DNA of 64,000 nucleotides, from the NCBI RefSeq assembly GCF_016464305.1, contig NZ_JAEIOJ010000001.1, positions 1 to 64,000 of the forward strand, written 5' to 3'. The notes beneath the pieces were generated by a model. The model did no database searches, was not told the DNA's origin, and saw nothing but the letters and a program-made list of their open reading frames with translations. The translations under genes were made by a program, and so were the position numbers. The DNA comes from Umezawaea beigongshangensis. GTDB lineage: Bacteria > Actinomycetota > Actinomycetes > Mycobacteriales > Pseudonocardiaceae. Below, piece after piece: positions 17,842-26,076 of this stretch. Numbering within the stretch: position 1 is the first letter of the stretch; each line of letters starts with the position of its first letter.

Positions 17842-18104
17842 CACCAGGGCCTCCGCCGAGCGCTCCTGTGCGAACCGGGGCGGGGCCGCAACGCGGAGGC
17901 GGGGGACTCCTGGTAGATCGGACGGTGTCCGTGCGCCGTTCCACCAGGAGTTCCGTCGTCGTCACGTCCACGCCCGCGAACGACCGCGCCACCACTCGGG
18001 ACGAACACGTCCGCACCCGGAGCGATGATCCCTTCGCGGCATCGACCTGCCGGAGGACGTTCCCCGCGGCACGGAGTCGAGAGGTGCGGGCGCTAGATCG
18101 TGTC
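17842..18104. other. Non-coding stretch next to IS remnant
   Basis: No supported gene. Minus-strand codons in parts of this stretch resemble coding sequence but contain no recognisable domain and run continuously into the decayed transposase, so this is probably debris from the same or an older insertion. Confidence 0.4.
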
Positions 18105-18797
18105 TCAGACGTGGCGCAGCCAGGTGTCGATGGCGGCGATGTCGCTGGTGGCCTGGTAGCGGACGGCGAGCTTGTCGTAGCGGGTGGCCGCTGCCCGATG
18201 CTGTTCGAACGGGTTGATGCCGCACTCGACCGCGTGGCGCTGCTCGTGGACCTCTCGGTCGATCGTGGGTGGCCGTCGAGCTGTGGAGCCCGTGGCCTCG
18301 CGGTGGGCGGCCCGGTCGCGGGGTTGCCTCGTCCGCCAGGACCCGGTCCGGCCGGGTCTTGGCGCGGCCGGGACCGAGCCGCAGATCCCCCTCTTCCGCG
18401 CACCGACGGTGTGCTGGTGCGCCCGCGTGATTGTGGAATCCACCGACACGTCCCACACGATCAGCCCTTCGCCGTCGGCGCGAGCCCGCACGGCGGTCAA
18501 CACCCGCCGCCAGGTCCCGGCCCGCTGCCAGCGCCGGAACAACCCCGTAGACGCTCTTGCCAGAGCCCGCACTCGGGCGGAGCGCCGTCCCGCACCCGCC
18601 ACCGGACGCCGTCGATCAACTGCCGCTTGCTCCACTTCGGGGACGTCCCGGTCTGACACCGACGGGCAACAGCGGCTGCACACGGCCCACCGCGCGTCGG
18701 TCAGGTCGAACCGCCTCGCTACCGCTATACCGGCCACGAGGTCTCCGGTACCGCGGTTCTGCTTGGTCGCCACACCACCTACCGGAGACCTCGCCAC
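18105..18797 (-). pseudogene. Degenerate IS5-type transposase
   Basis: Minus-strand reading gives pieces of a DDE transposase: RRFDLTDARWAV at the N-terminus, GLFRRWQRAGTWRRVLTAV and LIVWDVSVDSTITRAHQH (first catalytic Asp), then ECGINPFEQHRAAATRYDKLAVRY (catalytic Glu) and the end WLRHV. Between the first Asp and the Glu about 70 or more residues expected in this family are missing, including the second Asp, and two stretches read correctly only in another frame (for example PDRVLADEA in the frame at 17962-18456). The gene is therefore inactive. Terminal inverted repeats could not be defined. Confidence 0.8.
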
Positions 18798-18827
18798 GTT
18801 CCGGCCACCGACACGCCGCCGATCACC

Positions 18828-19466
18828 TCACCTTTGAAACAAGCATTGGCCGCCGGTGGGCGACCGCCGGGTCACGGCGTGACCGGGAAGCGACAGCTCT
18901 CCCTGGTGAATCCTCACCCGCTCGGCGAACACGGGACAGCCCGCATCGATCAGCTTGCCCGCCAGGTCGGCACGGCCTTCTCTCCCGACCCAGTACAGGG
19001 TTTGTTCGCGCGTCACCAGTCGTACGAGGTGGGGCGCGCTGTCGTCCACCAGCACGAAGAACTCATCGGGCCGGTAGACCTCGTAGGGCGTTGAACCCGC
19101 GTCGCACCCTGCCGTTGAGAAACCTTTGTCGCAGGTCAAGATGAAGTCTGCGCGACAGGCCACGGCTGCGGCGTGCACATGCCGGTCGTCGCCGTCGACG
19201 CCGGGGAACGTGCCGTCGACGACGAAGTCCTCAACACGACCCCCTTCGAAGGTTGCCGCGATCCCATCCCGTATCGCGGTGATCTTCGCGCCGTTCCAGT
19301 CCGGATGCTTCCGACGCAGACGGTAGATCGTCTCGGCGAGCACGTCCTCGGTCCAGTAAACCGTGTAGACCTCTTCGGGTGAATTCAACTGCAGTAGCGC
19401 AAGCCAATCTCGCAAGGTGCGGGAGTACAGCACGTTCGCGTCGACGAACACTCTCGTTGAGGACAC
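18828..19466 (-). CDS. PIN-domain toxin (VapC-like ribonuclease)
   Basis: Putative RNase toxin of 212 aa. PIN features seen: FVDANVLYSRTLRDWL with the first Asp near residue 9, an acidic residue in WTEDVLAETIYRL near residue 40, DGDDRHVHAAAVA near residue 92 and ILTCDKGFS near residue 109, which together make the metal-binding acidic cluster. The start is GTG at 19466. The helix-turn-helix gene 126 bases upstream on the same strand is the likely antitoxin. It ends 31 bases from the decayed transposase. It is longer than classic VapC (about 130 aa) and fits the larger PIN group paired with excisionase-like antitoxins. Confidence 0.82.
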   Translation of the reverse strand: MSSTRVFVDANVLYSRTLRDWLALLQLNSPEEVYTVYWTEDVLAETIYRLRRKHPDWNGAKITAIRDGIAATFEGGRVEDFVVDGTFPGVDGDDRHVHAAAVACRADFILTCDKGFSTAGCDAGSTPYEVYRPDEFFVLVDDSAPHLVRLVTREQTLYWVGREGRADLAGKLIDAGCPVFAERVRIHQGELSLPGHAVTRRSPTGGQCLFQR

Positions 19467-19592
19467 CGCAAAAGATTAGTGCCGCCCCGTTCCCCTCCTC
19501 GGAAATCGGGTCGAGACACGCCGTACGCCTTCTTCGACCCGAGAGCGCTGGTGATTCGACGATGAGGTGATCGCCGTCGAGACGAGACGTCG

Positions 19593-20030
19593 TCAGTCGT
19601 CTTCCACCGCCCGCAGTTCGTCGAACGCGGCCAACCGGCGTTGTCGGCGCACACGCCGTTCCTCCAGCACGTCGACCGTGCGCAAGCGGGTGTGCGAACC
19701 GACCTTGTGCGAGGGAAGCTCACCAGCGTCGATCTTGCGCATCAACGTGGGACGTGACACGCCGAGCAACTGGGCGGCGGCAGTGGTCGTCAACTCCTCC
19801 GGCATCGCACTGACCGTGACCGCGTGCCCCCGCGCCACCGCGTCGACGACCCTGGCGATGATCGCCGACAACTCGCCCGGCACCGGGACCGCCGAGCCGT
19901 CCTCGTCCGCCGCGACGGTGAATCGCGCACCACGAGGAGGAAGGCGGCTCATCAGCACTTGCGCCTGCTGCTTGTCGCGTTCGTCAGCCAGCAGAACGTC
20001 ACGGTCAGTCGTAGACACCAGTGTCGACAC
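19593..20030 (-). CDS. Antitoxin, excisionase-type helix-turn-helix
   Basis: Protein of 145 aa with a C-terminal winged-helix/excisionase DNA-binding domain (ELTTTAAAQLLGVSRPTLMRKIDAGELPSHKVGSHTRLR, split here as HTH then wing; residues about 80-125) followed by a basic tail RRVRRQRRLAAFDEL that probably binds the toxin. GTG at 20030 was chosen because GAGGAG lies eight bases upstream; GTGs at 20036 and 20039 are alternatives. The promoter region carries repeated GTTGCA/TGCAAC elements, which suggests autoregulation. Function is inferred from pairing with the PIN gene. Confidence 0.78.
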   Translation of the reverse strand: MSTLVSTTDRDVLLADERDKQQAQVLMSRLPPRGARFTVAADEDGSAVPVPGELSAIIARVVDAVARGHAVTVSAMPEELTTTAAAQLLGVSRPTLMRKIDAGELPSHKVGSHTRLRTVDVLEERRVRRQRRLAAFDELRAVEDD

Positions 20031-20056
20031 CGTCACCACTCCTCGAAACACGTACA

Positions 20057-20092
20057 GTTGCAACCGACCACAGTTGCACTTGTAGGTGCAAC
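20057..20092. promoter_or_regulatory. Operator-like repeats before the antitoxin gene
   Basis: Three related half-site groups: GTTGCAAC (20057-20064), GTTGCAC (20073-20079) and GTGCAAC (20086-20092). The last two form a 20-base inverted repeat with a six-base spacer. They lie 27-62 bases upstream of the chosen antitoxin start, where an autorepressor would act. Confidence 0.55.
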
Positions 20093-20188
20093 ACGATCCC
20101 ATGCAATCACGCTCGTCGCGCGGACGCAACCTCGCGACGACCACGTCGCAGCACGGACGACGAGGGACTCGGGCACCGGTCCCGGCGC

Positions 20189-20785
20189 TCAAGCACGCAG
20201 TCCCGCGCGCGCCAGGGTGCGGGCGGCCAGGGCGGCGACGACCTCGGGGTCACCGCGCCGCCACGCCCCCGCCGGGTCGTCGCTGATCCGGGTGAGCTGT
20301 CGCAGCGGCAGCTCGGTCAGCGCCCGCAGGGCGAGCACGTCCAGCGCTCCCGCGTCGCGCAGCCGTGCCGCGGCGGCGGCCCCGCGGGCGAAGCGCAGCC
20401 GCAGCGGCAGCCAGACCAGGAGCAGGAACAGCACGGGCAGCACGACCAGGGCGACCGCGAGCCACTGGCCGATCTGCTCGACCAGTTCGATCTGCGAGCG
20501 GCCGGCGTCGACGAGGGTGGTGCCGGCGTTGGAGCCCTCGCCGAGCGCGCCGGAGACCGCGCCGCCGACGACGGGCACACCGCGCGCCTGGTCGGCGGCC
20601 CCGGCGAAGGAGTCGCGCATCCTGGTGCCCGCGTCGACCAGGCCGTTGCCGGGGGCGCGCAGCTCCAGCACGCCGTCGCGCACGCCGAGCGCGAGCCAGA
20701 CCCAGAACACCACCCAGCCCACCGCGAGGACGTCGGCGACGAGCTGACGGGCGAACCGGGCCGGGTGGTCCGAGTACCACTTCAT
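20189..20785 (-). CDS. Two-helix membrane protein, unknown function
   Basis: The 198-aa protein has a hydrophobic helix near residues 18-36 (ADVLAVGWVVFWVWLALGV), an external loop of about 70 residues rich in Gly and Ala, and a second helix near residues 105-130 (WLAVALVVLPVLFLLLVWL), followed by a basic cytoplasmic tail of about 65 residues. The layout resembles a small exported-loop protein seen widely in actinomycetes, but no named family is claimed. ATG at 20785 follows an upstream in-frame ATG at 20794. Confidence 0.7.
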   Translation of the reverse strand: MKWYSDHPARFARQLVADVLAVGWVVFWVWLALGVRDGVLELRAPGNGLVDAGTRMRDSFAGAADQARGVPVVGGAVSGALGEGSNAGTTLVDAGRSQIELVEQIGQWLAVALVVLPVLFLLLVWLPLRLRFARGAAAAARLRDAGALDVLALRALTELPLRQLTRISDDPAGAWRRGDPEVVAALAARTLARAGLRA

Positions 20786-20839
20786 GATCTGCACGTTCCC
20801 ATCCCGGTCGCACCGCGAAACCGCCCGAACGGCCCAGTG

Positions 20840-20871
20840 CCGCGGGCGGGGAGCACCGTCCCCGCCCGCGG
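20840..20871 (-). terminator. Terminator after ridA
   Basis: A perfect 13-bp stem, 20840-20852 with 20859-20871, loop GCACCG, begins nine bases after the ridA stop on the minus strand. There is no strong T run after it. Confidence 0.6.
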
Positions 20872-20879
20872 GCGGGGCG

Positions 20880-21263
20880 TCAGTCCTCCAGAACGGCCAG
20901 CGCGTCGATCTCGATGAGCAGCCCGGCGGGCAGGCCCACGTAGACGGTGGTGCGCGCGGGAGCGGGGTCGGTGACGTACTGGTCGTACGCGGCGTTCAGC
21001 TCGGCGAAGTGCGCGGTGTCGGTCAGGTAGACCCGCAGCATCACGACGTCGTCGATGCTCGCGCCCCCCGCCTCCAGCACGGCGTTGAGGTTGCGCATCG
21101 TCTGGGCGAGCTGCTCGGTGACCGTGTCACCGACGATCTTCCCCGTGGCGGGGTCGAACGCGACCTGGCCCGCCACCTGGAGGACGTTGCCCTTGCGCAC
21201 GCCCTGGGAGAACCTGGCGGGGGGCTGGGGCGCCGCGTTGGTCCGGATCTCAATCTTGGCCAC
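20880..21263 (-). CDS. RidA family enamine/imine deaminase
   Basis: Hydrolyses reactive enamine or imine products released by PLP enzymes. The 127-aa YjgF/YER057c/UK114 protein shows FSQGVRKGNVLQVAGQVAFDP near residue 20, QTMRNLNAVLEAGGASIDDVV and the end with PARTTVYVGLPAGLLIEIDA, including the conserved Arg and Glu. GTG at 21263 was chosen; an ATG at 21290 would lie further within the IclR gene. The start already overlaps the 3' end of the IclR gene by 14 bases. Its place beside a PLP deaminase locus suggests it detoxifies that enzyme's product. Confidence 0.9.
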   Translation of the reverse strand: MAKIEIRTNAAPQPPARFSQGVRKGNVLQVAGQVAFDPATGKIVGDTVTEQLAQTMRNLNAVLEAGGASIDDVVMLRVYLTDTAHFAELNAAYDQYVTDPAPARTTVYVGLPAGLLIEIDALAVLED

Positions 21264-22029
21264 GAGCTGGTGTCCTTCCTGGTTGTGCATCGGTCCACCC
21301 GCACTCCACCGACGCCGCTCGCGCGGTCGCCTGCAGGTCCGGGAGCAGTGCGAGCAGGCCGTCGAAGTCGAGCAGCACCTTCGGCACCGACGTCGACACG
21401 GCGGCCACGACCTCGCCACGCGCGCCGCGGATCGGCGCGGCGACGCAGTGGATGAAGTCCTCGTGCTCGGAGTTGTCGACGGCGTACCCGGCGGCGCGGA
21501 CGCGTTCCAGCTCCGCGAGGTAGGACTCGGCGTCGGTGATCGTGTTCGCGGTGAGGGGCGGGAACTCCATGCCGTCCACGACCCGGCGCAGCTCGGTGTC
21601 GGGCAGGTCGGCGAGCAGGACCTTCGCCACGGCGGTGCAGTGCAGCGGCGCGCGGCGCCCGATGCGGGAGTACATGCGCATCGGGTGGGTGCTGTCGTAC
21701 TTGTCGATGTAGATGACCTCGCCGTCCTCGTAGCTCGCGAGGTGCACGGTGTACCCGGTCCGCGCGTTGAACGCGCGCAGCGCCCGCTCCGCGCTGCGGC
21801 GCACGTCCCGTTCCTCCAGGGCGCGGTTGGCCAGGTCGAACATGGCGGTGCCGAGGCGGTAGTGGTGCACGCCCTCGCGCTGCACGAAGCGGTGGGACTC
21901 CAGGGTGCGCAGCAGGCGCAGGGCCGTGGACTTGTGGACCTCGACCACCCTGGACAGCTCGTCGAGGGTCTTGGGGCCGGTGGCGAGCTCGGCGACCAGC
22001 GTCAGTGCGCGGTCCAGGCTCTGGCTCAT
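21250..22029 (-). CDS. IclR-family transcriptional regulator
   Basis: A 259-aa regulator with the N-terminal winged helix (residues 5-60, KTLDELSRVVEVHKSTALRLL) and the C-terminal effector-binding domain (YTVHLASYEDGEVIYIDKY, then HCTAVAKVLLADLP, and C in HCVAAPI). ATG at 22029 overlaps the kinase stop as ATGA. It probably controls the divergent deaminase-aminoacylase-transporter operon and its own operon through the palindrome at 23149-23165. The effector may be a keto acid or keto-sugar acid; this is inference. Confidence 0.9.
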   Translation of the reverse strand: MSQSLDRALTLVAELATGPKTLDELSRVVEVHKSTALRLLRTLESHRFVQREGVHHYRLGTAMFDLANRALEERDVRRSAERALRAFNARTGYTVHLASYEDGEVIYIDKYDSTHPMRMYSRIGRRAPLHCTAVAKVLLADLPDTELRRVVDGMEFPPLTANTITDAESYLAELERVRAAGYAVDNSEHEDFIHCVAAPIRGARGEVVAAVSTSVPKVLLDFDGLLALLPDLQATARAASVECGWTDAQPGRTPARGQD

Positions 22030-23021
22030 GCCGTCTCCTCGCTGGTCGGGACGCTCGACGCGGTCAGGCGGGCCGCCGACCAGGTGGCGGCGTCCGCGTG
22101 CAGCAGGTGCCGGGTGACGGCGGCGGGGAGCGGGTCGCCGACGTCCTCGGTGGTGAGCAGGGCGGCCGCGGCCTGGAGGTGCCCGGCGCGCAGCCGGGTG
22201 CGGGGCGGGAGGTCGGCGAGCGCGGCGGCGAGGTACCCGGCGGCGAAGGCGTCGCCCGCGCCGACGGGTTCGACGACGTCGACGTCCAGCGCGGGCTGAC
22301 GGGTGAGTTCGCCGTCCTCGACGAGGACGGCCGAGTGCTCGGCCTGCTTGACGACGATGCTCGCCGGGCCGGGCAGCAGGTCGCGCAGCCGCTCGGGGTC
22401 GCCGGTGCCCCACACGGACTCGGCCTCGTCGGCTCCGGCGAGCACGACGTCGGCGGCGTCGGCGAGGTCGCGCAGCACCGACGGGTCGCGGTCGCGCCAC
22501 AGGGCGGGCCGCCAGTTGAGGTCGAACGACACGAGGTGCTCGCGCGGGCGGCGCAGCAGCGCGCGCAGCAGCTCCAGGCACGAGTCGGACAGGGCGGCGG
22601 TGATGCCGCTGACGTGCACGAGGCCGACGCCGGTGAGGTCGAGGTCGTCGAGCAGGTCCGGGCCGAGGGCGGAGGCGGCCGATCCGGCGCGGTAGTACCG
22701 CACGGCGTCCGGCGCCTTGACGTAGAGGCCGGTGGGGCGGTCGGGGTCGCGGCGCACGGCGGAGACGTCGACGCCGCGGGCGCTCACGGCGTCCAGCACC
22801 GCGGAGCCGAAGGGGTCGTCGCCGACGGCGCCGACCCAGCGGCTGGGCACGCCGAGTCCGGCCAGGTGGCAGGCGACGTTGGACTCCGCGCCGCCCACGG
22901 CCCTGGTCCAGGTGCGGACCTCGTGCGCCGGTCCCGGCTCGGCCGGCACCAGCAGCGCCATGGTCTCGCCGAGGCAGACCACCGCGCTGCCCCGCGCCGA
23001 TCCGACGTGTTCGAACCCCAT
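22026..23021 (-). CDS. PfkB-family sugar kinase (2-keto-3-deoxygluconate kinase-like)
   Basis: Carbohydrate kinase of 331 aa. Seen: CLGETMALLVP and GGAESNVACHLAGLG in the N-terminal half (PfkB signature 1 region), FDLNWRPALW near residue 165 and the catalytic GAGDAFAAGYLAA motif near residue 255. This set fits KdgK-type kinases acting on 2-keto-3-deoxygluconate, but substrate assignment is from motif resemblance only. ATG at 23021 has GGAGG eight bases upstream. First gene of the kinase-iclR-ridA operon. Confidence 0.87.
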   Translation of the reverse strand: MGFEHVGSARGSAVVCLGETMALLVPAEPGPAHEVRTWTRAVGGAESNVACHLAGLGVPSRWVGAVGDDPFGSAVLDAVSARGVDVSAVRRDPDRPTGLYVKAPDAVRYYRAGSAASALGPDLLDDLDLTGVGLVHVSGITAALSDSCLELLRALLRRPREHLVSFDLNWRPALWRDRDPSVLRDLADAADVVLAGADEAESVWGTGDPERLRDLLPGPASIVVKQAEHSAVLVEDGELTRQPALDVDVVEPVGAGDAFAAGYLAAALADLPPRTRLRAGHLQAAAALLTTEDVGDPLPAAVTRHLLHADAATWSAARLTASSVPTSEETA

Positions 23022-23093
23022 GTACGCCTCCGCACTCCCTCCGGTGCCGATCACACCGCCGGCGAGGACCACGCGTCGGCGCGGTCGACGTCG

Positions 23094-23122
23094 TTGACGG
23101 CGGAGCAAGCGAATGCTACACA
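23094..23122 (+). promoter_or_regulatory. Promoter of the deaminase operon
   Basis: TTGACG (23094-23099), a 17-base spacer and TACACA (23117-23122) make a good sigma-70-type promoter on the plus strand, placing transcription start near 23129 and giving a leader of about 50 bases. Confidence 0.6.
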
Positions 23123-23148
23123 GCTCAGCAACACATCGCGCAATAGGC

Positions 23149-23165
23149 GTTGCACTGCTTGCAAC
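23149..23165. promoter_or_regulatory. Candidate IclR operator
   Basis: GTTGCA-N5-TGCAAC is an exact inverted repeat between the inferred transcription start and the ribosome site of the deaminase gene. A third half site, GCAAC, lies at 23129-23133. IclR proteins bind short palindromes of this kind in divergent regions; assignment to the neighbouring IclR is inferred. Confidence 0.5.
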
Positions 23166-23177
23166 GGGAGGTTCAAC

Positions 23178-24473
23178 GTGGGCGCAGCCGTCATCGACCG
23201 CGACGCGGTCGCGGCGATCAGGGCCGAGCGGATCGACTGGCGCTTCAAGGCGCTGCCCGCCGGGACGTTCGGCAGCACGCTCGGCGAGGTCGCCGACGCC
23301 GGGCTGGACCTGTTCGGCGACGACTTCGCGGGGCCCCTCGTGGTGCTCGACGCGGAGGCGCTGGAGCACAACCTCACCACCATGGCCGCGTGGTGCGCCC
23401 GGCGCGGTGTCGCGCTGGCGCCGCACGGCAAGACGACGATGGCGCCGCAGCTGTTCGCGCGCCAGCTCGACCTCGGCGCGTGGGGCATCACCGCGGCCAA
23501 CACCAGCCAGGTGCGCGTCTACCGGGCGTTCGGCGTGCGGCGGGTGCTGCTCGCCAACCAGCTCGTCGACCCGGCGGGCCTGCGCTGGCTCGCCGCCGAG
23601 CTGGACCGCGACCCCGGCTTCGAGTTCTCCTGCTGGGTGGACTCCACCGCCTCCGTGGCGCGGATGACCGAGGTGCTCGGCCAGCTCTCCCCCACCCGCC
23701 CGGTCGACGTGCACGTCGAGCTCGGCGCGCCCGGCGGCCGGACCGGCGCGCGGGACGCGGCGACCGCGCTCGCCGTGGCGGACGCCGTCCTGGCCAGCCC
23801 GGTGCTGCGGCTGACGGGCGTCGCCGGGTACGAGGGCGCGCTCGCCCACGACGCCTCGCCGCAGGCGCGGGCCGCCGTCGACGGCTACCTGGAGTCGCTG
23901 CGCGCGCTGGTCCGCGAGCTCGCCGGGCGCGGCGCGTTCGACGGCGTCGAGCAGGTCGTGGTCACGGCGGGCGGCAGCGCCTACTTCGACCAGGTGGCCA
24001 CGGCGCTCACGACGCCGTGGCCGGACGGGCTGCCCGTGCTGCCGCTGCTGCGCAGCGGCGCGTACGTCACGCACGACGACGGGTTCTACCGCGGCATCTC
24101 CCCGTTCGGGCGCACCGACGGCGAGCAGCCGTTCCGGTCCGCGCTGCGGGCGTGGGCGCAGGTCACCTCGCACCCGCAGGAGGACCTCGCGCTGCTGACC
24201 ATCGGCAAGCGCGACGCGTCCTTCGACGAGGGCCTGCCCGAGCCGCAGCTCCTGCGCACCCGCCACGGCGTCGTGTCGCCGCTGCGCGACGCGCGGATCA
24301 GCGCTCTCAACGACCAGCACGCGTTCCTGTCGCTGCCGCCGGGCGGCGGCGTGGAGGTCGGCGACTGGATCGGCCTCGGCCTGTCCCACCCGTGCACGGT
24401 GTTCGACAAGTGGCAGCTGCTGCCCGTCGTCTCCGGCACGCGCGTGGTCGACCTCGTCCGCACGTACTTCTAG
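23178..24473 (+). CDS. PLP-dependent amino acid deaminase (D-serine dehydratase-like, fold type III)
   Basis: Probable D-amino-acid deaminase or dehydratase. The 431-aa protein shows LVVLDAEALEHN, then the PLP lysine in LAPHGKTTMAPQL near residue 90, and the C-terminal metal-binding pair in SHPCTVFDKW near residue 410, as in eukaryotic-type D-serine dehydratases and D-threonine aldolases. The GTG at 23178 has GGGAGG seven bases upstream. It is followed 13 bases later by the D-aminoacylase gene, which points to breakdown of N-acyl-D-amino acids: deacylation, then deamination, with RidA clearing the imine. Confidence 0.88.
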   Translation: MGAAVIDRDAVAAIRAERIDWRFKALPAGTFGSTLGEVADAGLDLFGDDFAGPLVVLDAEALEHNLTTMAAWCARRGVALAPHGKTTMAPQLFARQLDLGAWGITAANTSQVRVYRAFGVRRVLLANQLVDPAGLRWLAAELDRDPGFEFSCWVDSTASVARMTEVLGQLSPTRPVDVHVELGAPGGRTGARDAATALAVADAVLASPVLRLTGVAGYEGALAHDASPQARAAVDGYLESLRALVRELAGRGAFDGVEQVVVTAGGSAYFDQVATALTTPWPDGLPVLPLLRSGAYVTHDDGFYRGISPFGRTDGEQPFRSALRAWAQVTSHPQEDLALLTIGKRDASFDEGLPEPQLLRTRHGVVSPLRDARISALNDQHAFLSLPPGGGVEVGDWIGLGLSHPCTVFDKWQLLPVVSGTRVVDLVRTYF

Positions 24474-24486
24474 GGAGGCGGCAGAA

Positions 24487-26076
24487 GTGGACATCGTCTA
24501 CCGCGGCGCGCGCGTCGTCGACGGAACGGGTGCGCCGGGCTACCGGGCCGACGTCGGCGTGGCGGACGGTCGCGTCGCCGAGATCGGCGAGCACGTCACC
24601 GGCGGCCGGGTCGTGGACGCGGACGGCCTGGTGCTGGCGCCGGGCTTCATCGACATGCACTCGCACTCCGACCTGCAGGTCCTGGCCGCGCCGGACCACC
24701 TGGCGAAGGTCTCGCAGGGCGTGACCTGCGAGGTGCTCGGCCAGGACGGGCTGTCCTACGCGCCGGTCGACGACGCCGTGCTCGCGACCCTGCGCGGCCA
24801 GCTCGCGGGCTGGAACGACGACCCGGCCGGGTTCGACTGGAACTGGCGCTCGGTGGGCGAGTACCTCGACCGGCTCGACCGGGGCGTCGCGGTCAACGCC
24901 GCGTACCTGGTGCCGCAGGGCACGCTGCGGATGCTGTGCGTCGGCTGGGACGACCGTCCCGCCACGCCGCGCGAGGTCGACGCGATGAAGGAGGTGCTGG
25001 CGCGGTCGCTGCGGGAGGGCGCGGTCGGCCTGTCCTCCGGGCTCACCTACACGCCCGGCATGTACGCCGACACGGCCGAGCTCGTGGAGCTGTGCCGGGT
25101 CACCGGCGAGCTGGGCGGCTTCTACAGCCCGCACCACCGCAGCTACGGCGCGGGCGCGCTGGAGGCCTACGCGGAGATGGTGGAGGTGTCGCAGCGCTCG
25201 GGCTGCCCCCTGCACCTCGCGCACGCCACGATGAACTTCCCCGTCAACGAGGGCAGGGCCGGTGAGCTGCTCGCGCTGCTGGACCGCGCCATCGACGGCG
25301 GCGCCGACATCACCCTCGACACCTACCCCTACCTGCCCGGCGCGACCTACCTGTCCGCGCTGCTGCCGAGCTGGGCGGGCGAGGGCGGCCCGGACGCGAC
25401 GATCGCCCGGCTGTCCGACCCGGACACCCGCGAGAAGATCCGCGCCGCGATCGAGGACACCGGTTCCGACGGCTGCCACGGCGTGCCGGTGGACTGGCGC
25501 TCCATCGAGATCAACGGCGTGCGGCTGCCCGAGCACGCGCACCTGGTGGGGCGCAGCGTGGCGGAGTCGGCGACCGCGGCCGGTCGACCGCCCGCCGAGC
25601 TGTACTTCGACGTGCTCGTCGCCGAGCGGCTCGGCACGTCGTGCCTGATGCACGTGGGCCACGAGGACAACGTGCGGGCGATCATGCGGCACCGCGCGCA
25701 CACCGGCGGCAGCGACGGCCTGCTGGTGGGCGACCGGCCGCACCCCCGCGCGTGGGGCACGTTCCCCCGCTACCTCGGACGCTACGTGCGGGAACTGGGC
25801 GTGCTGGGCCTGGAGGAGTGCGTGTCGCACCTGACGGGCCGGGCCGCGCGGCGGCTGGGCCTGACCGACCGCGGCCTGGTGCGCGAGGGCTTCGCGGCGG
25901 ACCTGGTGCTGTTCGACCCGGACACCGTGTCGGACACCGCCACCTTCGACGAGCCGAGGCAATCGGCCACCGGCATCCCCCACGTGGTGGTCAACGGGGT
26001 TCCGGTGATCGACGACGGCAGGCACACCGGTGCGCTGGCCGGGCATTCCATCCGAAACACGAGGAGTCGCGGGTGA
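24487..26076 (+). CDS. N-acyl-D-amino-acid deacylase (D-aminoacylase)
   Basis: Amidohydrolase-superfamily zinc enzyme of 529 aa that frees D-amino acids from N-acyl forms. Seen: GFIDMHSHSDLQVL with the HxH metal ligands near residue 57, TCEVLGQDG with a conserved Cys near residue 80, and YSPHHRSYG near residue 215. GTG at 24487 with AGGGAGG about ten bases upstream. Its stop overlaps the start of the transporter gene as GTGA. A dihydroorotase-like role is unlikely given the D-aminoacylase motifs. Confidence 0.9.
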   Translation: MDIVYRGARVVDGTGAPGYRADVGVADGRVAEIGEHVTGGRVVDADGLVLAPGFIDMHSHSDLQVLAAPDHLAKVSQGVTCEVLGQDGLSYAPVDDAVLATLRGQLAGWNDDPAGFDWNWRSVGEYLDRLDRGVAVNAAYLVPQGTLRMLCVGWDDRPATPREVDAMKEVLARSLREGAVGLSSGLTYTPGMYADTAELVELCRVTGELGGFYSPHHRSYGAGALEAYAEMVEVSQRSGCPLHLAHATMNFPVNEGRAGELLALLDRAIDGGADITLDTYPYLPGATYLSALLPSWAGEGGPDATIARLSDPDTREKIRAAIEDTGSDGCHGVPVDWRSIEINGVRLPEHAHLVGRSVAESATAAGRPPAELYFDVLVAERLGTSCLMHVGHEDNVRAIMRHRAHTGGSDGLLVGDRPHPRAWGTFPRYLGRYVRELGVLGLEECVSHLTGRAARRLGLTDRGLVREGFAADLVLFDPDTVSDTATFDEPRQSATGIPHVVVNGVPVIDDGRHTGALAGHSIRNTRSRG

